A DNA stretch of 64,000 bases from Fidelibacterota bacterium (GCA_947475295.1 CANJLF010000005.1:62001-126000); one strand, 5' to 3'. Numbered from the stretch's first letter, positions 34,960 to 44,643 are shown. A program made the numbers and translations. Notes: generated from the letters alone by a model not told the origin.

Positions 34960-36156
34960 CTAAAACAGGTGCCCTGACCGCTTGGCCTTGGTCTGCAGGT
35001 AGGTCCAGTTGTGGGTATTGGACGGGAAGGCGTGGGGCACCCGTTCGGTCACATCGATGCCGTGGCGCACGAGTGCGCCGACCTTGGCGGGATTATTTGT
35101 CAGCAGGCGCACGCGCGTGAACCCCAAATGCCGCAGCATGCGCACCGCCGGAAGATAGACGCGTTCGTCGTCGTCGAAGCCCAACTGCTCGTTGGCGTCG
35201 ACCGTATCGAAGCCCTGATCTTGCAGCGTGTAGGCGCGCAATTTGTTGACAAGGCCGATGCCGCGGCCTTCCTGGGCGAGATACAACAGCACGCCGCCGC
35301 CCTCTTTGGCGATGGCCGCCACAGCGCCGCGCAACTGATCGCCGCAATCGCAGCGCAAGGAGGCGAGCAGGTCGCCGGTAAAACATTCCGAATGCAGGCG
35401 CGCGAGCACCGGTTGCGCCGGATCCGGCTGGCCGATGACAATCGCCAGATGTTCGGCGCCGCCGTCGCTGGGGCGGAACGAAATGATGCGCGTATCGGGC
35501 GCGCCGGCCAAGGGAACATGTGCCTCGCTGATAGGCCGCAAATCATCGGCATGATTGCGCTCGTAAGCCTCGATGGCCCGCGCCGTCACGACAAGTCGTT
35601 CCGCGGCCCGCGCCCAGGTGATGGCGGCTTCGTGTGCTGTTTGATGAGTTAGCGGCGCGATCACCGCCGCCGGCAAAAGCCGCGCGATCTTGGTCAACAA
35701 TACAGCCGCGTCACCGGCGCTATGCAACGCCAGCGCCGCCGCCGCAACACCCGGCGGCGGAATGCGCCCGCTCTCGGTTTGAGGATCGATCAGCGCGCGC
35801 ACATCATCGGCCGTGAAGGCGCGCGCGGCATTTAACTGAACAGCGCGGGTATCGGGCTGGCTCAAGCCTAGGATGGAAGCGCGGCGTCCCGTTATCGCCA
35901 AGGAAATCGCGCCCACGCCCGCGGCATCGAAAAACGCCGGCGGCCAGGCATCGACGGTCTCCGCCGCGCGCATCAGAACGGCGGGACCGTCGCCGGCCCC
36001 ATCACTCGACAAGACCACGACCGCACCGCCGCGCCGCACTTCCGCTACAGCACGCTCGACGGATTCCATCAGCTGTTCCGCGCCCGCTTCAGACCTTGGG
36101 CGCTCTGCCTTTGAGCGGTTGGCCTCCCGGGGGCCGGATTGCGATTGCATCACCAT
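34960..36156 (-). CDS. ribA: GTP cyclohydrolase II with degenerate N-terminal RibB-like domain
   Basis: First committed enzyme of riboflavin synthesis, opening the GTP imidazole ring. It has 398 residues. The C-terminal RibA domain is intact: zinc ligands in HSECFTGDLLASLRCDCGDQ, YLAQEGRGIGLVNKL, and RLLTNNPAKVGAL. The N-terminal 190 residues align by pattern with DHBP synthase, but the acidic catalytic DDEDREN motif is replaced by LSSDGAGDG, so this half is probably not catalytic. If so, a separate ribB must exist elsewhere. Confidence 0.87.
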   Translation of the reverse strand: MVMQSQSGPREANRSKAERPRSEAGAEQLMESVERAVAEVRRGGAVVVLSSDGAGDGPAVLMRAAETVDAWPPAFFDAAGVGAISLAITGRRASILGLSQPDTRAVQLNAARAFTADDVRALIDPQTESGRIPPPGVAAAALALHSAGDAAVLLTKIARLLPAAVIAPLTHQTAHEAAITWARAAERLVVTARAIEAYERNHADDLRPISEAHVPLAGAPDTRIISFRPSDGGAEHLAIVIGQPDPAQPVLARLHSECFTGDLLASLRCDCGDQLRGAVAAIAKEGGGVLLYLAQEGRGIGLVNKLRAYTLQDQGFDTVDANEQLGFDDDERVYLPAVRMLRHLGFTRVRLLTNNPAKVGALVRHGIDVTERVPHAFPSNTHNWTYLQTKAKRSGHLF

Positions 36157-36330
36157 GTCTCTTATATAGACCCGGGCTCGCGCGAGCGTAAGGGAGCCGG
36201 GAACAAGGGCTTGGCGGCTTAAGAATTCATCAGTGTTGCCAATATCATAGCTTTAGGGGACAAAGGCCGTCGGTCACGGTTTGGGTTTGGGGCTTAAGCT
36301 CAAGCCTGGGCCCGAGGGGAGGATGGCGAA

Positions 36331-37023
36331 GTGTCTGGCGCGCGGACCTTGCTGATTGTCGAGGATGACGACCTCTTGCGTCATGCGCTCAAGGAGCAGC
36401 TGGCAGCCCAAGGCGATTTTGCCGCCATCGACGAGGCGGCCGACGGCGCGGCGGCCTTGGACAGCGTCAAAGACAAAGTCTTCGACGTTATCCTGTTGGA
36501 CATCGGCCTGCCGGACATGGACGGGCGCGCGGTGTGTCAGCGTATGCGCGACGCCGGTGTGCGATCGCCCATCATCATGCTTACGGCGGCCGATTCAGAG
36601 GACGATACCGTCACCGGCCTCGACGCCGGCGCCAACGATTACGTCACGAAGCCCTTCCGCATGGCGGTGCTTCTGGCCCGCGTGCGCGCGCACTTGCGCC
36701 AGCACAATCAGTCGGACGATGCGATTTTTCTGGTGGGGCCTTACAAATTCCAGCCGGCGGCAAAGATGCTCGTGATCGGCGACGGCCAGAAAAAAGTCCG
36801 CCTCACCGAAAAAGAAACCGCGATTCTCAAATACCTGTATCGCGTCGGTAATAAAACGGTCTCGCGCGAAACCCTCTTGGGCGAAGTATGGGGATATAAT
36901 GCCGCGGTAACGACGCATACGCTGGAGACGCATATTTATCGCTTGCGTCAGAAGATCGAACCGGACCCGTCGACGGCCCGGCTTTTGATCACCGAGCCCG
37001 GCGGATACCGCCTTAATCCGTAA
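36331..37023 (+). CDS. cenR: CenR-type OmpR-family response regulator
   Basis: A 230-residue two-component regulator: a receiver domain with phospho-acceptor Asp57 in VILLDIGLPDMDG, IIMLTAADS, DYVTKPFRM, then a winged-helix DNA-binding domain with VRLTEKETAILKYLYR and TTHTLETHIYRLRQKIE. The VGPY-K-F-x-PA-K linker and the C-terminus closely match CenR, an envelope-homeostasis regulator widely conserved in alphaproteobacteria. It begins at a GTG. No sensor kinase is adjacent, consistent with an orphan. Confidence 0.83.
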   Translation: MSGARTLLIVEDDDLLRHALKEQLAAQGDFAAIDEAADGAAALDSVKDKVFDVILLDIGLPDMDGRAVCQRMRDAGVRSPIIMLTAADSEDDTVTGLDAGANDYVTKPFRMAVLLARVRAHLRQHNQSDDAIFLVGPYKFQPAAKMLVIGDGQKKVRLTEKETAILKYLYRVGNKTVSRETLLGEVWGYNAAVTTHTLETHIYRLRQKIEPDPSTARLLITEPGGYRLNP

Positions 37024-37041
37024 AACCTGTCCGCAAAAGCT

Positions 37042-37069
37042 GCGGGCCCGATATCGCTACCGGGCCCGC
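37042..37069. terminator. Bidirectional hairpin between cenR and the XRE regulator
   Basis: Perfect 9-bp arms GCGGGCCCG (37042-37050) and CGGGCCCGC (37061-37069), loop 10 nt, between two convergent genes. No T-run follows on the plus strand, so termination strength is unclear. Confidence 0.55.
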
Positions 37070-37088
37070 GTTATCTATTCGAAAGATG

Positions 37089-37568
37089 CTATTCGCGCTT
37101 GGAGATGTTGCTCAAGAGCTCGAGCACATTGCGGCGCAGCTCGGCGTTGTGCAGCCGCCAATAGGCGCGCACGAGTTCCAAGGTCTCCGTGCGCTGCATC
37201 GGATCGGCGTCAAAATCGGCCGCCTCTTCCGCCAGATCATCGGGGCTGCGGGCCGCCGGCGTTGTGCGAACGCCCGTGGTCTCGGGGCCAATGTCTTCGA
37301 AGAAATAAGCGATCGGGCAATTCAGCACGCGCGAAATGTCGAACAAGCGGCTGGCGCTCACGCGGTTATGGCCGCTTTCGTACTTCTGCACCTGCTGGAA
37401 CGTCACGCCGATATCGCCGGCCAACTGTTCCTGGCTGATATGCAGCAACGTGCGGCGCAATTTAATCCGCTTGCCGACGTGAATATCAATCGGATCCGGA
37501 CCGCCGCCTCGGGTACCTGGTTGCCGGCCTCTGCCACGGGATTTCATTGGGATGACTGTCGACTCCAT
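37089..37568 (-). CDS. XRE-family (Cro/C1 HTH) transcriptional regulator
   Basis: A 159-residue regulator. A basic N-terminus (MKSRGRGRQPGTRGGG) precedes a lambda-repressor-like HTH: GKRIKLRRTLLHISQEQLAGDIGVTFQQVQKYESGHNRVSASRLFDISRVL. The C-terminal 70 residues are acidic (AEEAADFDAD) and then helical (LVRAYWRLHNAELRRNVLELL), probably for dimerisation. This architecture is common in alphaproteobacteria as a stand-alone regulator. It is divergent from hisB with a 353-bp gap. Confidence 0.85.
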   Translation of the reverse strand: MESTVIPMKSRGRGRQPGTRGGGPDPIDIHVGKRIKLRRTLLHISQEQLAGDIGVTFQQVQKYESGHNRVSASRLFDISRVLNCPIAYFFEDIGPETTGVRTTPAARSPDDLAEEAADFDADPMQRTETLELVRAYWRLHNAELRRNVLELLSNISKRE

Positions 37569-37921
37569 AACACATCTCTTTTTTTACTAAGGTTAATCGC
37601 AAGCTTTAATTGTTTGATCTGCAGTTATAACGCCGCGACCCTCATTTATGTTGCCCTACATGGAAAAAAGGCAATTTTAAACCTTCTTGTCTATGATGTC
37701 GCCCGGCATGGTAAGCCCCCATACCTCTTTACAATTAAAGCGTACATTGGGCGGCGGCATACCAGGGGACGTTGACTTAGCCGGTGGCGAGTCGGGGACC
37801 GACCTGTTAGAAGGTCCGCGAAATTGGACTGGGCTTTCGGCGGCTTAGGCTGATTTCCCAATGATTTAATTGAGTGCAATCCGACGGGCGGCGCCCGGGA
37901 TTGTACTCGGATGGAGTGGCG
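37569..37921. promoter_or_regulatory. 353-bp divergent region XRE regulator / hisB
   Basis: No gene supported. An AT-rich segment (37581-37680) lies next to the regulator, typical of a promoter. Close to hisB, a 37-nt hairpin (37872-37908) has arms GAGTGCAATCC and GGATTGTACTC, with an inner CGGGC/GCCCG stem. The G.T mismatch in the outer arm would pair in RNA. It ends 13 bp before the hisB ATG and may control translation or be an operator. Confidence 0.5.
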
Positions 37922-38521
37922 ATGCGTCAGGCAAGCGTTGAGCGCAAGACCAAGGAAACCAGCATAAAGGTTACCGTCGATCTGGACGGGACCGGCCAAT
38001 ATGCCGTGGCCACGGGCATAGGCTTTCTCGACCACATGCTCGAGCAGCTCTCCCGTCACAGCCTTATGGACCTAAAGGTCGAGGCCAAAGGCGATATCCA
38101 TATCGACTTCCATCACACCACCGAGGACGTGGCGATTTGCATCGGCGAAGCTGTGGCAAAGGCGCTCGGCGAGCGTAAGGGCATTTCTCGCTACGGCGTC
38201 GGCGTCATCCCCATGGACGAGACTCTGACGGAAGTCGCCATCGACCTGTCCAATCGGCCCTACCTGATCTGGAAGGTCGCCTTCAGCAAACCCAAGCTGG
38301 GCGACATGGACACCGAACTCTTTAAAGAGTGGTTCCAGGCTTTTGCCCAGGCCGCGGGTGCTACGCTGCACGTGTGGAATAAATACGGCGAGAACAACCA
38401 TCACATTGTGGAATCTTGCTACAAGGGCCTCGCCCGCGCGCTGCGCCAGGCGGCGGAAATTGATTCCCGCAAGGCCGACGCCGTGCCTTCCACAAAAGGG
38501 GTGCTCGGCGGCAGCCTCTAA
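37922..38521 (+). CDS. hisB: Imidazoleglycerol-phosphate dehydratase
   Basis: Sixth step of histidine synthesis, IGP to imidazole acetol phosphate. It has 199 residues: [60 protein letters not shown] and [17 protein letters not shown] contain the manganese-binding His/Glu clusters. It lacks the phosphatase domain of enterobacterial fusions. The ATG at 37922 follows a GGAG-containing site. First gene of hisB-hisH-hisA-hisF-hisE-hit. Confidence 0.96.
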   Translation: MRQASVERKTKETSIKVTVDLDGTGQYAVATGIGFLDHMLEQLSRHSLMDLKVEAKGDIHIDFHHTTEDVAICIGEAVAKALGERKGISRYGVGVIPMDETLTEVAIDLSNRPYLIWKVAFSKPKLGDMDTELFKEWFQAFAQAAGATLHVWNKYGENNHHIVESCYKGLARALRQAAEIDSRKADAVPSTKGVLGGSL

Positions 38522-38550
38522 GAGTTGCCAGTATCGAGTACGTTCCAGGT

Positions 38551-39213
38551 ATGACCGTCGCAATCATCGACTACGGATCGGGCAACTTACGCTCCGCCGC
38601 CAAGGCTTTTGAGCGGGCGGCGCGCGAGACCGGCTTTCGCGGCGACATTGTCGTGACCAACGACGCGGCGCGCGTTGCCGCTGCCGACCGTATCGTACTG
38701 CCGGGCGTGGGCGCCTTCGCCGACTGCCGCCGTGGTCTTGACGCCGTTCCCGGCATGGTCGACGCCCTCTCAGAGTCTGTTATCGTCAAAGGCCGGCCGT
38801 TTCTTGGTATTTGTGTCGGCATGCAATTGCTGGCCGAGCGCGGCCTCGAACATGGCGAGCACGCCGGGCTTGGCTGGCTGCAGGGAAGCGTCGTGGCGCT
38901 GACACCGGAAGGCGTTGATAGTCCCGGTGGCATCGGCTTTCGCGTGCCGCACATGGGCTGGAACGAACTCAATATCGCCGTCGCCAACCATCCGGTTTTC
39001 GCTGGGATTCCTGCCGGCGGTCACGCGTATTTTGTACACAGCTATCACATGCAGTGCCACAACCCCGGCCATGTGCTGGCGACTGTTGCCTATGGGCAGA
39101 CGGTTACGGCCGTCGTCGGTCGCGACAATATCGTGGGCACGCAGTTCCATCCCGAAAAAAGCCAGGACGTCGGCTTGCGGTTCATCGCTAATTTTCTGGC
39201 CTGGCGTCCTTAA
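38551..39213 (+). CDS. hisH: Imidazole glycerol phosphate synthase glutaminase subunit
   Basis: Supplies ammonia to HisF by hydrolysing glutamine. It has 220 residues of class-I amidotransferase fold: [27 protein letters not shown] (oxyanion region), the nucleophile motif [10 protein letters not shown] and the catalytic His-Glu in [13 protein letters not shown]. Complete. 29 bp after hisB and 9 bp before hisA. Confidence 0.95.
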   Translation: MTVAIIDYGSGNLRSAAKAFERAARETGFRGDIVVTNDAARVAAADRIVLPGVGAFADCRRGLDAVPGMVDALSESVIVKGRPFLGICVGMQLLAERGLEHGEHAGLGWLQGSVVALTPEGVDSPGGIGFRVPHMGWNELNIAVANHPVFAGIPAGGHAYFVHSYHMQCHNPGHVLATVAYGQTVTAVVGRDNIVGTQFHPEKSQDVGLRFIANFLAWRP

Positions 39214-39222
39214 GGTGACACA

Positions 39223-39948
39223 GTGATCTTCTTTCCCGCCATCGACCTGAAAGACGGCAGCTGTGTGCGCCTGATCAAAGGCGACATGAATCAAGCCACG
39301 GTTTTCAATGAGTCCGCTGCCGATCAGGCCGGACAATTCGCCGCTGCCGGATGCCGGTGGATTCACGTGGTCGATCTCAACGGCGCTTTCGCCGGCGCCC
39401 CGGTCAATGCCGCGGCGGTGAAATCCATTCTTGCGGCGGTCGGCGTTCCTGTACAGCTCGGCGGCGGCATTCGCGACATGGCGACGGTTGCGGCCTGGAT
39501 CGAAGCCGGCGTTGCGCGCGTGATCCTCGGCACGGCGGCGGTCAAAAATCCGGCTTTGGTGCGCGAAGCATGCAAAGCCTTTCCGGGAAAAGTCGCGGTA
39601 GGCATTGATGCCCGCGGCGGCAAGGTCGCCACCGAAGGCTGGGCCGAGACTGGAGATCTGACGGTTGTCGATCTCGCCAAACGTTTTGTCGATGCGGGCG
39701 TCGCGGCGGTCATCCATACCGACATCGACCGCGACGGCATCCTGGCCGGGCCCAATGTGGCGGCCTCGGCGGCCCTGGCCCGAGCTGTGCCGATTCCGGT
39801 GATCGTCTCAGGCGGGGTGTCCTCGCTCGACGACCTCGCGGCAGTCAAAGCCGAAGCCGCCTCGGGCATCGCCGGGGTGATATCGGGCCGCGCCATCTAC
39901 GATGGCCGCATTGACCTTAAGCAAGCGGTGGCTTTGTTGGCCAGTTGA
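39223..39948 (+). CDS. hisA: ProFAR isomerase HisA
   Basis: Isomerises ProFAR to PRFAR. It has 241 residues in a TIM barrel with [54 protein letters not shown] (catalytic Asp), [14 protein letters not shown] and [17 protein letters not shown]. It starts at a GTG; the spacing is 9 bp after hisH. Full length. Confidence 0.95.
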   Translation: MIFFPAIDLKDGSCVRLIKGDMNQATVFNESAADQAGQFAAAGCRWIHVVDLNGAFAGAPVNAAAVKSILAAVGVPVQLGGGIRDMATVAAWIEAGVARVILGTAAVKNPALVREACKAFPGKVAVGIDARGGKVATEGWAETGDLTVVDLAKRFVDAGVAAVIHTDIDRDGILAGPNVAASAALARAVPIPVIVSGGVSSLDDLAAVKAEAASGIAGVISGRAIYDGRIDLKQAVALLAS

Positions 39949-39979
39949 ACCGACAAGGCATCTGCGCCATACAGGGCCT

Positions 39980-40753
39980 ATGCTGAAGATCCGCATCATT
40001 CCGTGTCTCGACGTCAAGGACGGCCGCGTCGTCAAAGGCGTCAACTTCGTTGACCTCAAGGACGCCGGCGATCCGGTCGAACAAGCGCGGCTTTACGACG
40101 CCGAAGGAGCCGACGAGCTGTGTTTCCTCGACATCACCGCCAGCCACGAGAATCGCGACACTCTCTATGACGTGGTCTCGCGCACGGCCGAGCAATGCTT
40201 CATGCCCTTAACCGTTGGCGGCGGCGTGCGCACGGTCGAGGATATCCGCAAACTTCTTCTGGCCGGCGCCGACAAGGTGTCGATCAACACCGCGGCGGTC
40301 AACACGCCGGAGTTCGTGCGCGAAGCCGCCGAGAAGTTCGGCAGCCAATGTATCGTCGTGGCGCTGGACGCAAAACAAACGGCTCCCGGATGCTTTGAGA
40401 TCTTCACCCACGGCGGCCGCAACGCCACGGGCATCGACGCGGTCGCCTGGGCCAAGCGCATGACCATGTACGGCGCCGGGGAAATTTTGCTGACCTCCAT
40501 GGACCGGGACGGCACCCGCGCCGGCTACGACATTCCGCTGACCCGCGCCGTCGCCGATGCAGTCGGTGTTCCGATCATCGCCTCGGGTGGTGTAGGCACG
40601 TTGGACCACATGGTGGCCGGGGTGCGCCAAGGCCACGCCACGGCCGTTCTGGCGGCATCGATTTTTCACTTCGGCCAATATACCATACGTCAGGCCAAGG
40701 AACATTTGGGCGCGGCTGGGATTCCTGTTCGTCTCACGCGCGCTGCTGCTTGA
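39980..40753 (+). CDS. hisF: Imidazole glycerol phosphate synthase cyclase subunit
   Basis: Condenses PRFAR and ammonia to IGP and AICAR. It has 257 residues; ATG at 39980. The barrel carries [20 protein letters not shown] (catalytic Asp11), [61 protein letters not shown] and [12 protein letters not shown]. Full length. The frame upstream to 39902 is not coding. Confidence 0.96.
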   Translation: MLKIRIIPCLDVKDGRVVKGVNFVDLKDAGDPVEQARLYDAEGADELCFLDITASHENRDTLYDVVSRTAEQCFMPLTVGGGVRTVEDIRKLLLAGADKVSINTAAVNTPEFVREAAEKFGSQCIVVALDAKQTAPGCFEIFTHGGRNATGIDAVAWAKRMTMYGAGEILLTSMDRDGTRAGYDIPLTRAVADAVGVPIIASGGVGTLDHMVAGVRQGHATAVLAASIFHFGQYTIRQAKEHLGAAGIPVRLTRAAA

Positions 40754-40771
40754 AGCGGGGCAGAGGGCATC

Positions 40772-41110
40772 ATGAGTATCGATGAAAGCATTCTGTTGAA
40801 GCTGTACGAGGTTCTCAAGGAACGCAAGTTGGCCGATCCCGAGACCTCCTACACCGCGCGGCTCTATGCCAAGGGCATCAACAAGATCGCCCAGAAGCTT
40901 GGCGAAGAAGCCGTCGAGACCGCTATCGCCGCCGTGGTGGAAGGCAATGATCGTTTGGTTCGGGAAAGTGCGGACTTGCTCTATCACCTTCTCGTTCTGT
41001 GGAGCGCCAAGGGCGTCGCGCCGCAAGAGGTCTGGGAAGAGCTTGACCGCCGCTTCGGGACTTCCGGTGTTGCCGTGAAGGAAGCGCGGAAGAAACCGGG
41101 CGGTAGCTAA
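40772..41110 (+). CDS. hisE: Phosphoribosyl-ATP pyrophosphatase
   Basis: Second step of histidine synthesis, PR-ATP to PR-AMP. It has 112 residues: SYTARLYAKGINKIAQKLGEEAVETAIAAVV and ESADLLYHLLVLW contain the conserved Glu and Asp metal ligands of the all-alpha PRA-PH fold. It is not fused to HisI. Its stop overlaps the next ATG by one base (TAATG), so hit is translationally linked. Confidence 0.94.
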   Translation: MSIDESILLKLYEVLKERKLADPETSYTARLYAKGINKIAQKLGEEAVETAIAAVVEGNDRLVRESADLLYHLLVLWSAKGVAPQEVWEELDRRFGTSGVAVKEARKKPGGS

Positions 41111-41469
41111 TGTACGACGACGACAATATCTTCGCCAAAATCCTGCGCGGCGAGATTCCCTGTAAGAAGGTTTACGAGGATAGCCATGTCCTCGCCTTCG
41201 ACGACATCAATCCACAGGCGCCTGTACATACGCTGGTGATCCCCAAAGGCAAATACGTGTCCATGCAGGACTTCGCTGAAAAAGCGTCCGAGGCGGAGAT
41301 CACCGCCTTGACGCGCGCCGTCGGCAAGGTCGCCGAGATCAAAGGCATCAAGGACTCCGGCTTTCGCATTCTCGCCAACGCCGGCGGCGATGCGCACCAA
41401 GAGGTGCCGCATCTGCATATTCACGTTTTCGGCGGCCGGCCCTTGGGGCCCATGCTGGTCAGGAAATAG
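41110..41469 (+). CDS. HIT-family purine nucleoside phosphoramidase (HinT-like)
   Basis: A 119-residue HIT protein: DDNIFAKILRGEIPCKKVYE near the start, HTLVIPKGKYVSMQDF, and the catalytic HLHIHVFGGR (HxHxH). It probably cleaves nucleoside phosphoramidates such as AMP-NH2. The position directly after hisE is conserved in alphaproteobacteria. Complete. Confidence 0.94.
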   Translation: MYDDDNIFAKILRGEIPCKKVYEDSHVLAFDDINPQAPVHTLVIPKGKYVSMQDFAEKASEAEITALTRAVGKVAEIKGIKDSGFRILANAGGDAHQEVPHLHIHVFGGRPLGPMLVRK

Positions 41470-41475
41470 CGCCCG

Positions 41476-41859
41476 CTATTCTGGACAGGGACTCTGTTTG
41501 GAGTTCGCATCGCAAACGACGGAAGACGTGAGGAACGCCACGGCGCCGTCGATCTCCCGGGGCAAAATGTTAGGCCCCTGTTTGCCGTAAGCCGGCGTTC
41601 GCCAAATCCGACTTAAAATATAGAGCGCGCCGGCGCCCTGGATGGCTTTGGTGTAATGGGTTTCGCCGAGGCCGGAGGCCTTGTTGTGTTCGCAGCCCAA
41701 AGTCCAGAAGGCCGACGGATAGCCGTTATTGAGGCCCGACTGGAATTTGCCTTCCACGACGCCGGTGCAGGTGGGCAGGCCGCCTGAAATAGCGACTTGC
41801 GCCTCAATGGGCAGTGCGTCGATTCCGGCAAAGGCAACGGTATTGACCTGCGCGACCAC
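41476..41859 (-). pseudogene. comM/yifB 5' remnant joined to unknown sequence
   Basis: A 127-residue frame starting at a GTG. Residues 1-29 (VAQVNTVAFAGIDALPIEAQ then VAISGGLP) match the N-terminus of YifB/ComM Mg-chelatase-like ATPases, which run about 500 residues. After GLP the similarity stops abruptly: no VGLPDKAV, no Walker motifs. The remaining 98 residues (including TLGCEHNKASGLGETHYTKA) match nothing I know, though codon usage stays coding-like for a stretch. In related genomes comM follows gshB, so this is most likely a deletion remnant joined to another partial frame. Confidence 0.6.
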
Positions 41860-41876
41860 GCGGCTTCTGAAGTCCC

Positions 41877-42755
41877 CTACGACTTTGGCGCACCCTGCGG
41901 TGCGGCCACGTAAATCTGGCGGCTCGCCAAGGGCCCGGCGATGCCTTTGCGCTCGAAGGCTTCTTTGATGCGCTTGTTGAGGTCGTATCTGGCGTTGACC
42001 AGGTGCTCAGTCTGCACCGAGACCTCCACCGTCAGCATCACGGCGGTCTCGGCCAGACGTGCCACACCCACCACCGGCGGCGGCGCCTTCAGGACGCGCG
42101 GATCGTCTGAAATAATGCCATCGATGACTTCCATGGCCGCTTCGATGTCGGCGGTATAGGCGATCCCAACCTCGACGGCGAAGCGCCGGGTTGCATGACC
42201 GCTCAAGTTCCTGATCACACCGCTCCAGATGGCGCTGTTGGGAATCACGATCTTGATATTGTCGGCGGTGTCGATTTCCGTGGTGAACAAGGAAATCTCG
42301 GTGACGACCCCGGCGACCCCGGCGGTCTCGACACTGTCGCCAACCCGAAAGGGGCGGAACAGGATCAGCATGATGCCCGACGCCACATGACCCAGCGCGC
42401 CCTGCAATGCCAAGCCAATCGCTAACCCCATGGCGCCCAGCACAGCAACGAAGCTCGTGGTCTCGACGCCGAAGCTCGACAGCATGGCCACGAGCGTGAA
42501 CACCATCACGGTGTATTTCGCCAAGGACGCCATAAAGGCCAACAATGTTACGTCCACGCGCGGCGAACGCCTGCCGGCCTTGAGGATGGCGTTCCGCACC
42601 ATGCCCGAGATCGTCCAGCCAACGACGAGGATGATCACGGCGCCGATCATCTTGAGGCCATAAGTGGTGATCACGGCCATGGCGACTTTCACGGCGGCAT
42701 CGACCTGGCCTTCAAGCAGAGCCGGGTTCAGTACAATTCTTTCAATGTCTTCCAT
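41877..42755 (-). CDS. Small-conductance mechanosensitive channel (MscS family)
   Basis: A 292-residue channel that opens under membrane tension during osmotic downshock. Three transmembrane helices are visible (residues about 22-50, 65-85 and 90-110); the pore helix carries the Gly/Ala-rich VAVLGAMGLAIGLALQGALGH. The cytosolic beta domain follows with FRPFRVGDSVETAG, VVTEISLFTTEI and IPNSAIWSGVIRNLSG. Normal length for the short MscS type. It lies between gshB and the comM remnant. Confidence 0.93.
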   Translation of the reverse strand: MEDIERIVLNPALLEGQVDAAVKVAMAVITTYGLKMIGAVIILVVGWTISGMVRNAILKAGRRSPRVDVTLLAFMASLAKYTVMVFTLVAMLSSFGVETTSFVAVLGAMGLAIGLALQGALGHVASGIMLILFRPFRVGDSVETAGVAGVVTEISLFTTEIDTADNIKIVIPNSAIWSGVIRNLSGHATRRFAVEVGIAYTADIEAAMEVIDGIISDDPRVLKAPPPVVGVARLAETAVMLTVEVSVQTEHLVNARYDLNKRIKEAFERKGIAGPLASRQIYVAAPQGAPKS

Positions 42756-42792
42756 GAGCGCTGTTTACTTTCCCGTCTATTTCCCTGGCCAC

Positions 42793-43740
42793 TTATTTTC
42801 CAGGGAGGCGCCGCTCGATGGCATCCCAGACATCGACTTCGAGGGTGGTGCCTTCGAAGCGATTGATTTCCTGTAGGCCCGTGGGCGAGGTGACGTTGAT
42901 CTCGGTGAGATAATCGCCGATGACGTCGATGCCGGTAAAAATCAGGCCGCGCTCCTTTAAAGCCGGGCCGATGATCTCGCAGATTTCCTGCTCGCGCTTG
43001 GTCAGAGTGGTTTTCTCGGGCCGCCCGCCCACGTGCATGTTTGAACGCGCTTCGCCGTCCGCCGGCACACGATTGATGGCGCCGACGGCTTTGCCGTCCA
43101 CCAGGATGATGCGCTTATCGCCTTTGCGCACTTCAGGCACATAGCGCTGCACGATCACCGGTTCGCGCCAGGTGGTCGTGAACATCTCGAGCAGCGAGCC
43201 CAAGTTCGTGTCGTCCGGGCGGATGTGGAAGACGCCGGCGCCGCCGTTGCCGTACAAGGGCTTGACGATGATGTCCTTGTGGTCGCGGCGGAAAGCTTTG
43301 ATGTCCTCGACATCGGCCGAGATCAGCGTCGGCGGCATGACACCTTCGAAATGCGTGACGAACAGCTTCTCCGGCGCATTTCGCACGCTCACGGGATCGT
43401 TGACCACCAGTGTCTTCGGATGGATGTGCTCGAGGATATGTGTGGCGGTGATATAGGCCATGTCGAAGGGCGGATCCTGGCGCATCAGCACCACATCCAT
43501 CTTCGAAAGATCGAGCTCCTCTTCCGGGCCCAGCTCAAAGTGCTTGCCCAGCTCGCGCTTGACCTTGAGCCGCCTCGCCCGCGCCGTGACGCGGCCTTCG
43601 CGGAAACTCAGCTTGCGCGGGCCGTAGTGATACAGCGTATAGCCGCGCTTCTGGGCTTCGAGGGCCAGGACGAAAGTAGAATCGGCGTTGATATTGACGG
43701 ACTCGATCGGGTCCATCTGGAGTGCGACCTTCAATGTCAT
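42793..43740 (-). CDS. gshB: Glutathione synthetase
   Basis: Joins gamma-glutamylcysteine and glycine. It has 315 residues, ATP-grasp fold: [25 protein letters not shown] at the start, [37 protein letters not shown], the grasp loop [34 protein letters not shown] and [20 protein letters not shown]. Complete. Confidence 0.96.
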   Translation of the reverse strand: MTLKVALQMDPIESVNINADSTFVLALEAQKRGYTLYHYGPRKLSFREGRVTARARRLKVKRELGKHFELGPEEELDLSKMDVVLMRQDPPFDMAYITATHILEHIHPKTLVVNDPVSVRNAPEKLFVTHFEGVMPPTLISADVEDIKAFRRDHKDIIVKPLYGNGGAGVFHIRPDDTNLGSLLEMFTTTWREPVIVQRYVPEVRKGDKRIILVDGKAVGAINRVPADGEARSNMHVGGRPEKTTLTKREQEICEIIGPALKERGLIFTGIDVIGDYLTEINVTSPTGLQEINRFEGTTLEVDVWDAIERRLPGK

Positions 43741-43782
43741 CGCGTGTGCTTTCCGTCCCCTAATGATGCGCCTTACACTATC

Positions 43783-44643
43783 TTAGTGTAGACGCTCGCG
43801 CAGCTCTTCCACCACTTGGCCGATCTTGCGCCGGTCTGGTCCTTCCGGCGCCCTGGCCACAAAGCCCTCGAAGGATTCCACCGCGTGTTTGATACGGCCG
43901 AGGCGCATGTGCATAACGCCGGCTTCGCGCCATAAGGTGGCGTTGTCGGGGTCCAGAACCTGCATGCTGGCCACGGCTTCCAAGGCGCCGTCGACTTCGT
44001 TCAGCTCCATGCGCCGGGTCTTGACGTTGTTTTGCAAGCGCATCAGCACCTCGCGGTTCGAGACCGGCTTGTAATGGGCGGCTTCCAATTCGGCACTGTT
44101 ATCCTGGATGACGACCTTCAATAGCTCGCGCAGAGCTTGGGTTTCCATAAGCCGGCCGCTGTGGAAAGGGTCGATGATGATGCGCCGCCCGTCGCGGGTC
44201 TCAAGGCGAACCAGAAAATGGCCGGGGAAACTTAAGCCCGCAGCGCCCCAGCCTTGAGCCCGGGCCGCGAAGATATAAAGAATGCCCAGCGCCACCGGCA
44301 GGCCGCGGCGGCGTTCAATCACCCGCATCAGATTGGCGTTGTCCAGATCGTCATAGGTATCTTCGTCGCCGGCGTAGCGAAATTCCTCCACCAGAACCTT
44401 GTTGAGCGCGCGCGCCATATCTTCCGGCGCGGGATTTTCCGCATCGATGCCCGCAGCAGCGGTCGTAGCGGCGTCATGCACGGCTTCGGCGATGGCTTTC
44501 AGGTGCTCGCGATATATCTGCAAATCCGACGCTGGGTGGTCAAAGGACGCGAGCAGCAGCGCGGCTTCGGCCACGTCGATGGCCTCGTCCGCCTGGGCGG
44601 CGATCCGCGCGAGGGCTTTCTTGATGGTATCGGGCGATGCCAC
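43783..44643 (-). CDS. SirB1-type transglutaminase-like / TPR protein
   Basis: A 286-residue protein of the SirB1 family. The start is a GTG at 44643 with AGGAA ahead of it; the frame continues to 44775 but the extra part is unlike the family. The transglutaminase-like core reads NANLMRVIERRRGLPVALGILYIFAARAQGWGAAGLSFPGHFLVRLE, followed by a C-terminal tetratricopeptide helix pair (VASMQVLDPDNATLWREAGVMHMRLGRIKHAVESFE). The usual catalytic Cys of transglutaminases is not evident. Function unknown. Confidence 0.82.
   Translation of the reverse strand: MASPDTIKKALARIAAQADEAIDVAEAALLLASFDHPASDLQIYREHLKAIAEAVHDAATTAAAGIDAENPAPEDMARALNKVLVEEFRYAGDEDTYDDLDNANLMRVIERRRGLPVALGILYIFAARAQGWGAAGLSFPGHFLVRLETRDGRRIIIDPFHSGRLMETQALRELLKVVIQDNSAELEAAHYKPVSNREVLMRLQNNVKTRRMELNEVDGALEAVASMQVLDPDNATLWREAGVMHMRLGRIKHAVESFEGFVARAPEGPDRRKIGQVVEELRERLH

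Noticed and set aside
37592-37608. TTAA half-sites resembling a CtrA box (TTAA-N7-TTAA) near the XRE gene
   Set aside because: The spacing between the half-sites is 9, not 7, and the region is AT-rich, so the match is not convincing.
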